From positions 1 to 46,900 of the IMG/VR virus record IMGVR_UViG_3300018067_000009: DNA of 46,900 nucleotides; one strand, 5' to 3'. Positions 34,857 through 41,187 of the stretch are shown in pieces. The notes beneath the pieces were generated by a model. It did not search any database, was not told the DNA's origin, and saw only the letters and a list, made by a program, of their open reading frames with translations. The first letter of the stretch is position 1; each line of letters starts with the position of its first letter. The translations under genes and the position numbers were made by a program. Origin of the DNA: a virus.

Positions 34857-35313
34857 ACATCACTGGCAGGTAGTCAACCGAGGCCAGGTAGTTGCCATCA
34901 ACAGTCCGGAGGACTTGTGGTTCATAGCATGTGCCTACTTCAAGTGGTGCGATGAGCATCCGCTACAAGGTACAATACGGCCGTATAATATAAAGGGGCT
35001 ATGTCTACATGGCGGGTTCTCCGAGGAATATCTAAAAGACCTGCGGAACATGAAGGACAGGGATAGCTTATGGTGGCATGTGGTGGCCAGGATAGTGTAT
35101 GTGATACACCTACAGAACATTGAACTGGCTACAATCGGCTCGTACAATGCCGTATTCATTAGCAAACTCTACAAAATGGACACAGAAGAGCCCCAAGAAG
35201 GGGCTATAAAGATAGAAATGGTAACAAATGTGCCCAAGCTATCGGCTAATGAGAACGAGATTTTGACGAAAATGAATTTGGAAAATGACATTTTAGGCAA
35301 TGCAAAAAGCTAA
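34843..35313 (+). CDS. Candidate terminase small subunit
   Basis: A 156-residue protein starting at 34843 (MEDYKHHWQVVNRGQVVAIN). The segment SPEDLWFIACAYFKWCDEHP, then YNIKGLCLHGGFSEEYLKDL, resembles small terminases of the GP3-type packaging family (F..WC...P..I.GL....G.S...), which bind the packaging site and deliver DNA to the large subunit. The C terminus is variable. In many phages the large subunit follows directly; here 2.9 kb of unusual sequence separates them. Assignment by motif memory and position. Confidence 0.65.
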   Translation: MEDYKHHWQVVNRGQVVAINSPEDLWFIACAYFKWCDEHPLQGTIRPYNIKGLCLHGGFSEEYLKDLRNMKDRDSLWWHVVARIVYVIHLQNIELATIGSYNAVFISKLYKMDTEEPQEGAIKIEMVTNVPKLSANENEILTKMNLENDILGNAKS

Positions 35314-35328
35314 AAAACACGAAAGAGC

Positions 35329-35350
35329 ATTTTGGATTTCCAAAATTTTT
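35329..35350 (+). terminator. AT-rich hairpin terminator after the small terminase
   Basis: ATTTTGG (35329-35335) pairs with CCAAAAT (35340-35346) across a 4-base loop and is followed by TTTT. It ends the transcription unit and begins the unusual islet. Confidence 0.65.
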
Positions 35351-35427
35351 AGCCCATCCTGCGATGGCCGATAGTGCCTCATCGACGATGACCTTCGTAG
35401 TCCACCAGGTTAGTGTACTTGTACTTT

Positions 35428-35450
35428 GGCATGGTATTTGTAGCCATGCC
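35428..35450. promoter_or_regulatory. 7-bp hairpin upstream of promoter region 3
   Basis: GGCATGG (35428-35434) and CCATGCC (35444-35450) are perfect complements around a 9-base loop, 10 bases upstream of the DnaA-like site. Operator or structured end of the upstream transcript. Confidence 0.4.
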
Positions 35451-35454
35451 AGGT

Positions 35455-35600
35455 TGTCAGTGGATAACTTGTGTATAAACTTATTTGGTAATGTCATATA
35501 AAACCCCTATAGCGACCAAATTACATACCTTTGGCTGCTGTATCAAGATAAACCATTAACTGTTAAAATTTTGTTAATGGATAAAATAAATTTTGTGGTT
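35455..35600 (+). promoter_or_regulatory. Promoter region 3 at the islet edge
   Basis: AGTGGATAA at 35459-35468 is one base off a DnaA box. TACCTTTG (35526-35533) is a full match to the Bacteroidota -7 consensus TAnnTTTG. GCTGCTG at 35534-35540 and CAAGATAAACCA at 35544-35555 repeat the leader of region 2. TTAACTGTTAA at 35556-35566 is the shared palindrome, here downstream of the -7 element. It sits inside a larger inverted repeat, CCATTAAC (35553-35560) and GTTAATGG (35573-35580). A repressor there would block elongation or initiation. Confidence 0.6.
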
Positions 35601-35913
35601 TGAGCTAAAATGCTTATGAGCGCAAAACAGCCAAAGCAGCCAACAAAATAAATTTGGCAGTATTGCGCAAAATATGTATTGCATCCGCCAAAGCAGCCAA
35701 AGCAGCCAATTTGTACAAAAGTTGCAAAAATAAATTTGGCGGATTGAACAAAAATACAGGGTGTCTATATATATAAAAAAAGTATAATACTAAATCGCAG
35801 CATTGGCATTTTAAGGCGCCTTCCTGCCCGTCAAATATTTTTGGGCATCTTTGTACACCTGCGTAATTATCTGCCAAATTTGGGCAAATTCGATTTATTA
35901 TAAAAAAATATAT

Positions 35914-36003
35914 ATGTCTAAAAATTTGGTTTGTTGGTTTTATTGTTGTACGCGCGCGCGCCTTCCTTTATACATTGCCAAAGCAGCCAAACCCAGGATT
36001 TAA
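35914..36003 (+). CDS. 29-residue peptide (possible)
   Basis: A short ORF beginning MSKNLVCWFYCCTRARLPLY and ending in AKAAKPRI. The AKAAK is encoded by the nonamer repeat. The start context ATATATATGTC is shared with the ORF at 36095, which also begins MSK. Its stop lies in the left arm of the palindrome. Cys- and aromatic-rich, possibly membrane-active. May not be translated. Confidence 0.3.
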   Translation: MSKNLVCWFYCCTRARLPLYIAKAAKPRI

Positions 36004-36027
36004 GTACACTAAATTAGTGTACTTAAA
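35999..36027. promoter_or_regulatory. Perfect 29-bp palindrome
   Basis: TTTAAGTACACTAA (35999-36012) and TTAGTGTACTTAAA (36014-36027) are exact reverse complements around one base. The two-fold symmetry suits a dimeric DNA-binding protein; an RNA hairpin with no usable loop is less likely. Confidence 0.75.
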
Positions 36028-36094
36028 ATACCCTGGCAACCTGGCAACAAGTCAAAGCAGCCAAAGCAGCCAAAAAAACGTGTATATTATATAT

Positions 36095-36295
36095 ATGTCC
36101 AAAGCAGCCAAAAAAATAAATAAAAAATATTTTGGTTGTTTTGTACTTTGTATTGGTACAACATATATCTTTGTATCTCACAAAACAAAAAAGCCAACAC
36201 ATGGAAACAGTAATCTTTATTTCAGCAGTTATCGCAGTAATTTTACTTATTACAGTTATTGCCACAAAAGCCAACACGTCCAACCCTCACAATGA
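36095..36295 (+). CDS. 66-residue small protein with one hydrophobic segment (possible)
   Basis: ORF MSKAAKKINKKYFGCFVLCI...; a basic N terminus precedes a hydrophobic helix (FGCFVLCIGTTYIFV) and a Ser/Tyr/His-rich tail. The tail overlaps, in another frame, the membrane ORF at 36201, so one of the two C-terminal parts may be spurious. The KAAKK start is encoded by the nonamer repeat. Unknown function. Confidence 0.4.
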   Translation: MSKAAKKINKKYFGCFVLCIGTTYIFVSHKTKKPTHGNSNLYFSSYRSNFTYYSYCHKSQHVQPSQ

Positions 36296-36305
36296 CGTGT
36301 ATTAA
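36201..36305 (+). CDS. 34-residue membrane peptide
   Basis: METVIFISAVIAVILLITVI followed by ATKANTSNPHNDVY: one TM helix and a polar tail. Good start context (CCAACACATGG). Codon choice (no CTA, few AGG) is that of the islet. Overlaps the ORF at 36095. Confidence 0.45.
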   Translation: METVIFISAVIAVILLITVIATKANTSNPHNDVY

Positions 36306-36306
36306 T

Positions 36307-36324
36307 CCAAAGCAGCCAAAAAAA
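36307..36324. repeat. CCAAAGCAG repeat followed by A-tract
   Basis: Same CCAAAGCAGCC plus A7 arrangement as at 36061-36078 and 36099-36116. It lies in the leader of the ORF at 36358. The recurring A-tract suggests an expression role (AT-rich translation initiation) or a copied unit. Confidence 0.7.
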
Positions 36325-36357
36325 CCAAATTAACCAACCACAAAAAACCAAAGAACA

Positions 36358-36567
36358 ATGAAACACATTTTAATTTTAATCGACATTTGCCTTTTGCCTT
36401 TATTCATTACAGCAATATTCACTTTGGCAATATCTTACAGTTGCTCTTATAACTGCTTCAAAACTCCATTACCTTACTTTGTATTTTTCATTTCAATGTT
36501 TGGATATGTTTGTTTTGTTGCTGAAGAGAAACAAAAAGCCAAAGCAGCCAAAAAAAGCAGGTATTAA
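36358..36567 (+). CDS. 69-residue two-TM protein with repeat-encoded basic tail
   Basis: MKHILILIDICLLPLFITAI begins the first hydrophobic helix; the second is PYFVFFISMFGYVCFVA. Cysteines lie between them. The tail EEKQKAKAAKKSRY is encoded by the nonamer repeat, so the repeat appears to have extended the gene. Size and topology fit a holin or a small membrane effector. Its codon usage differs from the phage's core genes. No family recognised. Confidence 0.55.
   Translation: MKHILILIDICLLPLFITAIFTLAISYSCSYNCFKTPLPYFVFFISMFGYVCFVAEEKQKAKAAKKSRY
36539..36560. repeat. CCAAAGCAG repeat at the end of the two-TM gene
   Basis: CCAAAGCAG followed by CC, A7 and GCAG. It encodes the C-terminal AKAAKK of the preceding protein and lies just before the AT-rich leader of the next gene. 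Confidence 0.7.
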
Positions 36568-36639
36568 TTTTGTTTATTCGTTTATTTATTTGTATATTCA
36601 TTTTTTATTAAAAAGCCGGAAGGCACAAAAAAACCAGTT

Positions 36640-37404
36640 ATGACAGAGATTAATGTTATCAACCCGCTCAGCCTTGTTACCGAAAACAATCGTGTTAACC
36701 TTGACAATGGCACAGAAGCCACAGAAGCAGCAGAAGCAGCAGCAGCAGCCAAAGCAGAAGCAGAAGCAGCAGAAGCAGAAGCAGAAGCAGAAATTTGGAG
36801 TGACAAGTACACAAATGAAGCATTGGTTAAACTGCGCACAGAAGCAGAAGCAGCAGCAGCCAAAGGACAAACCTTCAAATTTGGCACAAAAGGATACATG
36901 CAATCCTTTGAAGCAGTACAAGCCATAACAGCCAAAATAAAGGCTGAAATTGCAGGGATTAAAAAGCAGGAAATCGAAGCAGCCAAAGCAGCCAAAGTAC
37001 AAGCAATTAACGACCAATTTGAAGCAGTTGCAGAAGCATTTGAAGCACTTGGAGTCAGCAAAGCCAATGGAGTACCGGCAGAGGTTTATGATGCAGAGAA
37101 AGCAGCAGCAACTGCACTTTTGGACGGCTGCAAAAACCTTGTGTTGGGAGCGCCAAAGCAGCCAACAGCCACAGCAGCCAACAGCGACCAAAGCAGCCAA
37201 AGCAGCAGCAATGGTGCATCACATGGCAATGTTAATTCTGCCATAATAAGCGAATATGTTGAACTGCGCAAAGGTATGAACCACACAGAAGCAGTCAAAG
37301 CCTTACAATCTGCACCATACAACAATGGCGAAGGCTTTAAACGTGGTTCTGTCAATACATATACCCGCAATTATCGTTTGAGTATTGGCGAGATAACTGA
37401 ATAA
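36640..37404 (+). CDS. Ala/Glu/Lys-rich repeat protein with possible C-terminal DNA-binding domain
   Basis: A 254-residue protein. Residues 24-52 are an almost pure A/E/K/T tract encoded by GCA/GAA/AAA repeats; 53-165 are long helices with further AAKAAK units; 166-200 form a Gln/Ser/Asn linker. Residues 200-254 are a compact domain containing ISEYVELRKGMNHTEAVKAL and FKRGSVNTYTRNYRL, which could be a helix-turn-helix or similar (inference). All Arg codons seen are CGN and no Leu is CTA, in contrast with the neighbouring phage genes, suggesting separate origin. Possible regulator or structural DNA-binding protein of the islet. Confidence 0.6.
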   Translation: MTEINVINPLSLVTENNRVNLDNGTEATEAAEAAAAAKAEAEAAEAEAEAEIWSDKYTNEALVKLRTEAEAAAAKGQTFKFGTKGYMQSFEAVQAITAKIKAEIAGIKKQEIEAAKAAKVQAINDQFEAVAEAFEALGVSKANGVPAEVYDAEKAAATALLDGCKNLVLGAPKQPTATAANSDQSSQSSSNGASHGNVNSAIISEYVELRKGMNHTEAVKALQSAPYNNGEGFKRGSVNTYTRNYRLSIGEITE

Positions 37405-37435
37405 GCTAAAACGGCCAAATTGGCAGAGCGGATAT

Positions 37436-37463
37436 AGTTGGGGAAAAATTTCCCCAACTTTTT
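37436..37463 (+). terminator. Strong rho-independent terminator
   Basis: AGTTGGGGAAA (37436-37446) and TTTCCCCAACT (37449-37459) form an 11-bp stem with at most a few unpaired A/T bases in the loop, directly followed by a T-run to 37463. It closes the islet transcript. Confidence 0.9.
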
Positions 37464-37649
37464 CCTGGCCCCTACCTATCCTCACAAATTTTTTCTCAAT
37501 TTTTAGGTCTAAACTTTCCTTATGAAGCAGTCCTTAAGAGTAGAATAGCCGGATTAAGTCTCCTTTGCCTGGAAGTAGGTCAATGTATCACTCGATGGCT
37601 TAGCTGGAGCATCCCTCTCTATTCTCTTTGAGGAAACCAAACTATTATT
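37464..37649. other. Spacer between islet terminator and small membrane ORF
   Basis: No gene was found. It contains T-rich stretches (TTTTTTCTCAATTTTTAGG) and one intergenic copy of the TCCTCAAAG word in reverse orientation at 37626-37634, 16 bases before the next ATG. A promoter is plausible but not identified. Confidence 0.4.
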
Positions 37650-37760
37650 ATGGAAGACCGCATCAAAGCCTTAGAATTCGCAGTAGCCGTGATTGCAATT
37701 GTTGCACTCATAGCATTATCAGGAAGTATCCTAGCGTTAGCTGGCGTGCAAACCACTTAG
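37650..37760 (+). CDS. 36-residue membrane peptide
   Basis: MEDRIKALEFAVAVIAIVAL followed by IALSGSILALAGVQTT: a short charged N terminus and one long hydrophobic helix. Start context ACTATTATTATGG. No family. Possible lysis or membrane peptide; its position just ahead of the terminase operon is notable. Confidence 0.5.
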   Translation: MEDRIKALEFAVAVIAIVALIALSGSILALAGVQTT

Positions 37761-37763
37761 TTT

Positions 37764-37877
37764 TACCGGTTTTGAAAAGCCATTGCCTAAACCCCTTAGT
37801 TTTTACCGGTTTTGAGTTATTCACCTGTTGAGCTTGCCTATCCGTCTGTTAGCATACCGGTTTTGAGTTATTCACCT
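37764..37877. repeat. Three direct repeats of TACCGGTTTTGA
   Basis: TACCGGTTTTGA starts at 37764, 37804 and 37855. Copies 2 and 3 extend identically through GTTATTCACCT (to 37826 and 37877), and copies 1 and 2 share CTTAGTTTT just before. Spacing is 40 and 51 bases. They precede DnaA box 37890 and promoter region 4, so they could be activator sites for the late operon. Confidence 0.8.
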
Positions 37878-37972
37878 CAACAGTAAAAATGTGGATAACT
37901 TTTTTTGGAAGCGTGACAGTAGCTAACCACCTTTACAGGGCAGATACCTTATCCTTTTCCTAGCTATCTATC
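37878..37972 (+). promoter_or_regulatory. Promoter region 4 ahead of the packaging genes
   Basis: TGTGGATAA (37890-37898) is an exact DnaA box on the minus strand. ACCTTTA (37929-37935) is the same element as in regions 1 and 2. The TTAACAGTTAA palindrome is absent; instead the TACCGGTTTTGA repeats lie upstream. That difference would fit late rather than early control. Confidence 0.55.
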
Positions 37973-38182
37973 GTGGTTGTATTAGCTAATACCGCTGATC
38001 TAACTGAATCTCAGTTACATGCCTTGATGGAAGTTATAAAGGCTATAGTAGCGGCAGCGGTTACAATCTGGATACTAATACGGCGTAAACGCAAAGATAA
38101 GAAGCGGCAAAAGCAGATAGACAGGATTGAGAATCAGACCCGCCCTAGGGTAGACAGCATACCACCACTAAAAGACCAGTAA
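37973..38182 (+). CDS. Small single-TM protein with basic tail
   Basis: Up to 69 residues if a GTG at 37973 is used (MVVLANTADLTESQLHALME); the first ATG is 38027, giving 51 residues. One TM helix (IKAIVAAAVTIWILI) is followed by RRKRKDKKRQKQIDRIENQT, then a Pro-rich end. Positive-inside topology puts the tail in the cytoplasm. It ends 9 bases before the terminase. A holin or anchor role is possible; unproven. Confidence 0.55.
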   Translation: MVVLANTADLTESQLHALMEVIKAIVAAAVTIWILIRRKRKDKKRQKQIDRIENQTRPRVDSIPPLKDQ

Positions 38183-38191
38183 TGATTAGAT

Positions 38192-39409
38192 ATGAAGTGT
38201 TCACCAATCTGGACAGAAACCGAGGCTTTACTAGCCAGTGGCGCTAGACGCATTATACACCAGGGCGGTCAGAATAGCGGTAAAACCGTGAATATTCTTG
38301 GAGCGCTAGCCAAAACATTGTCGGAGGAGAGGGAGCCTAGCGTAAATACAGTTACTTCACAGAGTTTTCCGCACCTAAAGGGTGGCGCACTAAGGGATTT
38401 TGAGACGTATATATATCCTACATTCAAGAGAGCAATTAGCAAGTATCACCGGACAGACCATTTGTTTACGTTTACTAGTGGCTCTATATTAGAGTTTAAG
38501 GTCTTTGAAACTGAAATGGCTGCGCATGGGCCTAAAAGAAAACGATTGTTTATAAACGAGGCTAACACTTTCCCATATCCAATCTTTTTTCAATTAGACA
38601 GTAGGAGTGACCAAACAATCATTGACTATAACCCTAGTTTGCAATTCTGGGCGCATGAAAAACTACATCACCAGGATGGCAACCATCTTCTCATTAGCGA
38701 TCATACGCATAACCCTTTTCTTAGTCCTAGTAAGCACCAAGAAATAGAGGATATTTGTATATTTGGCAGAGATGATGATGGTAAAATAATCTTTAATGAC
38801 AAGGGTGAACCACTGGTTATTAGAGGCGACTATGAATTATGGAAGGTTTACGCTAGGGGATTGACAGGTAATATACAAGGTATTATATTCCCTAAATGGC
38901 AGATGATAGACGAGTATGACTATCCTGAGGACACAGATAGCATATACAGTATTGACTTCGGTTATACTAACGACCCATCTGCGCTAATCAAACAGACCCT
39001 GGTAGGCAACACTCTATTCATCAAGGAATTGGCCTATGAAAGCCCGCTAAGTGCGAGAGAAATCGTCAGGCTACTGAGAGCCAATGATTTTTCCTTTGAG
39101 GAAAGCCCCCTCTACTGCGAACATGACCCCGATATGATTAGGGAGCTAAGAAAGTTCGGAGTTTACAATGCTCTCGCTGCCAGGAAAGGCGCCGGTAGCA
39201 TTAAGGCAGGTATCAGGCTACTAAACACCTTCGATGTACGTTACACCAATAATAGTAAGAACATCCACAAGGAGCGTAGCTTATACATATACGAATTTGA
39301 CAAAGTTTCAGGTAAATTTACTAATATACCAATCGAGTATAACAACCACGCTATGGACGCCATCCGATATGGTACCTATAGTCATTACTTGCGAGCAGAA
39401 GCAGCATAG
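38192..39409 (+). CDS. Terminase large subunit
   Basis: A 405-residue packaging motor. ATPase: Walker A GGQNSGKT at residues 25-32 and Walker B RLFINEAN near 116-123. Nuclease: SIDFGYTNDPSA near 252-263 and NNHAMDAIRYG near the C terminus carry the metal-binding Asp residues. Type is Terminase_3 (RNase H-like nuclease). It cuts concatemers and drives DNA into the prohead through the portal encoded next. The stretch FSFEES is encoded over a TCCTCAAAG word (39094-39102). Confidence 0.93.
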   Translation: MKCSPIWTETEALLASGARRIIHQGGQNSGKTVNILGALAKTLSEEREPSVNTVTSQSFPHLKGGALRDFETYIYPTFKRAISKYHRTDHLFTFTSGSILEFKVFETEMAAHGPKRKRLFINEANTFPYPIFFQLDSRSDQTIIDYNPSLQFWAHEKLHHQDGNHLLISDHTHNPFLSPSKHQEIEDICIFGRDDDGKIIFNDKGEPLVIRGDYELWKVYARGLTGNIQGIIFPKWQMIDEYDYPEDTDSIYSIDFGYTNDPSALIKQTLVGNTLFIKELAYESPLSAREIVRLLRANDFSFEESPLYCEHDPDMIRELRKFGVYNALAARKGAGSIKAGIRLLNTFDVRYTNNSKNIHKERSLYIYEFDKVSGKFTNIPIEYNNHAMDAIRYGTYSHYLRAEAA

Positions 39410-39489
39410 CGAATGGGAGGGTGGGGGCATTAACTAGTAAGCGAGTCCTGGGCAAGTCCGAACATTAGCCCTCATCGCCCGTTCGTTAT
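39406..39489 (+). ncRNA. GC-rich structured element between terminase and portal
   Basis: ATAGCGAATGGG (39406-39417) can pair with CCCGTTCGTTAT (39478-39489) in 12 pairs including two G-T. Inside, GAGGGT (39417-39422) can pair with GCCCTC (39468-39473) in a competing or stacked stem. The enclosed part is G/C-rich against a roughly 40 percent GC genome, and ATTTT follows the outer stem. It may be a terminator or a structured RNA. Its left arm overlaps the terminase stop codon. Confidence 0.45.
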
Positions 39490-39548
39490 TTTGGTTTCTT
39501 CCTTCGGCAATTAGGCCCGGCTAGTCTTAGTAGGGTAAATTTTTAATT

Positions 39549-39752
39549 ATGAAGTTAGATATTGTAACAAACCAAGCTATTGAACAAACCACAGACAAAA
39601 TCATAGCGCTATCCCGAGTGTTAGAAATTGTCACTGACCCTAATAGAGTACTTCCAGTCGTAGCCCAAAGGCTAGCAGAAGTCTCTTGCGAAAAGCTATT
39701 AAACCTAATTAATGGAGTCAGCACTGCAACTACACAAGAGGGAAATCATTAA
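39549..39752 (+). CDS. 67-residue helical protein
   Basis: MKLDIVTNQAIEQTTDKIIA..., mostly helical, ending one base before the portal start. No family. Small helical genes here may encode head accessory proteins. Confidence 0.6.
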   Translation: MKLDIVTNQAIEQTTDKIIALSRVLEIVTDPNRVLPVVAQRLAEVSCEKLLNLINGVSTATTQEGNH

Positions 39753-39753
39753 G

Positions 39754-41187
39754 ATGCCTACACAAACGCTGGATTTAACCGGCGGCCTTTTTGGCACTAT
39801 TGCCAGGAAGCGTATTCCATTCCCTACTGGCAAAGATTTTATTCCACTAGATAATGATAGCAATGTCTTATATCTAACCAAGGATGGGCAACCACATTGG
39901 CTAGGCATGGACAAGAAAAACATGCAGTATTGGGCCTATCAATACTGCGCACCACTGGCCGGCGTAATAGACCGACTAGCGGAAGCCGATACTAACGGTC
40001 GTGTGAAGTTCTTGCATGACAAGGACATGAAGAAGGTAGACAATATTTCTAAGGTTCCAAAGCTGGCCCGGATAAACACATTGCTAAAGAACCCTAATCC
40101 TTTCCAAACATGGCAGGAGTTCAATAGCGAACAGATTGTCTACTGCAAAATATTCGGATACTGTCCGATATTTTGCGTAGGGCCAAAAGGTATGGACAAG
40201 AGCTATACAACTGGCATGTTCAACCTGAACCCTGTGTTCTGTAGCCCTACAAAGAAGGATGAAGTAGACATCTATTCTGATAAAATTAATCCTGTAGACT
40301 ACTGGGAGATTAAGATTTTCGGTCAGTCTATCAAGATACCTCCAGACGATATTTTAGTAGTTAAAGACGGATTCATAGACAACGATGGCGATGGCCTACC
40401 AATGTCTAAATTATGCGGTCTCGATTTTGCGATAAGCAATATTTGTGCAGCTATGGAAGCTGATAATGTGCTTTTACGCAAGAAGGGGCCGCTTGGCATT
40501 TTTAGTTATGACCCGAAGCCGGATAATGTAGCTGGCTATCTGCCAATGACTAATTCCTCAAAGGAAGAATTGCAGAATGAGCTATCCAGGTACGGTCTGT
40601 CTCTTAACATGCTACAGTATATAATTTCCAGGACTCCTATAAAGTGGAACCCTGTATCCTTCGATGCTACACAGTTAAAAACTAAGGAAACAATACAACA
40701 AGGAACTGACCAGATTTGCGATAGGCTAGGTTATCCGGCAGAGCTAATGTCCGGCAAGAACGCAACCTACGAGAATAGGCACACGTCAGAAAGATTCCTA
40801 TACCAAAACAACATCATTCCTTTTTCTTTGAGGAGAATGGCTCGCTACGATAAGTTCTTCGAGCTAGATGACTACACACTCATACAAGACTTCACACACA
40901 TAGCCGTCTTACAGGAGGATATCCAGAAGGCGGCCACAGCGTTTAAGGATAAGACTACAGGCTTAGACTTGATGTGGAAGTCTGGTCTTTTATCCTATAA
41001 CGAGTACAGGGTTGAATTGAAGATGGACAAGATAGCCGGCAAAGACGATTATTTTTACACTGATTATACTACAGAAAATGAAGTACCATCCGAAGATAGA
41101 GGAGGCAATGCGCCTGGCTCTACCAATAAACTACCGGACAGTAAAAACGGAAGTAAGCCAAAGCCAGTTGGACAAAAGAGTAGTTGA
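39754..41187 (+). CDS. Portal protein (HK97-type)
   Basis: A 477-residue dodecameric ring protein at the packaging vertex. I start at 39754 (MPTQTLDLTGGLFG), 2 bases after the previous stop, rather than at the upstream ATG inside the previous gene. Typical portal features include the wing/stem region ending TKETIQQGTDQICDRLGYPA, then ELMSGKNATYENRH, and an acidic, flexible Gly/Ser/Pro-rich C terminus. Order terminase-portal-protease-capsid supports the call. The 3' end overlaps the protease gene by about 110 bases. Confidence 0.88.
   Translation: MPTQTLDLTGGLFGTIARKRIPFPTGKDFIPLDNDSNVLYLTKDGQPHWLGMDKKNMQYWAYQYCAPLAGVIDRLAEADTNGRVKFLHDKDMKKVDNISKVPKLARINTLLKNPNPFQTWQEFNSEQIVYCKIFGYCPIFCVGPKGMDKSYTTGMFNLNPVFCSPTKKDEVDIYSDKINPVDYWEIKIFGQSIKIPPDDILVVKDGFIDNDGDGLPMSKLCGLDFAISNICAAMEADNVLLRKKGPLGIFSYDPKPDNVAGYLPMTNSSKEELQNELSRYGLSLNMLQYIISRTPIKWNPVSFDATQLKTKETIQQGTDQICDRLGYPAELMSGKNATYENRHTSERFLYQNNIIPFSLRRMARYDKFFELDDYTLIQDFTHIAVLQEDIQKAATAFKDKTTGLDLMWKSGLLSYNEYRVELKMDKIAGKDDYFYTDYTTENEVPSEDRGGNAPGSTNKLPDSKNGSKPKPVGQKSS

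Larger units (their letters stand above)
35601..36094. repeat. AT-rich spacer with CCAAAGCAG nonamer repeats and a 29-bp palindrome
   Basis: Copies of CCAAAGCAG, usually ending CCAA, lie at 35631-35643, 35688-35710 (two and a half units), 35978-35990 and 36053-36074. AAATAAATTTGGC(A/G)G occurs twice (about 35645 and 35726). A run of CG dinucleotides lies at 35951-35960, and a perfect palindrome of 14-base arms at 35999-36027. ORFs here are tiny. The repeat continues at 36099, 36307 and 36539 and into the gene at 36640. Confidence 0.8.

Noticed and set aside
35601-36120. CRISPR-like array from the CCAAAGCAG units
   Set aside because: Units are only nine bases, spacing is irregular, they run into coding sequence and there are no cas genes.
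36582-37200. Long minus-strand ORFs opposite the 36640 gene, very rich in Cys/Phe or Ala/Ser
   Set aside because: They are the complements of the GCA/GAA/AAA repeats; composition is explained by the + strand gene and there is no start context or coupling.
37415-37465. Sequence resembling the 5' part of a tRNA (GGCAGAGCGG)
   Set aside because: No anticodon arm, T-loop or acceptor pairing follows; the downstream part is the terminator hairpin.
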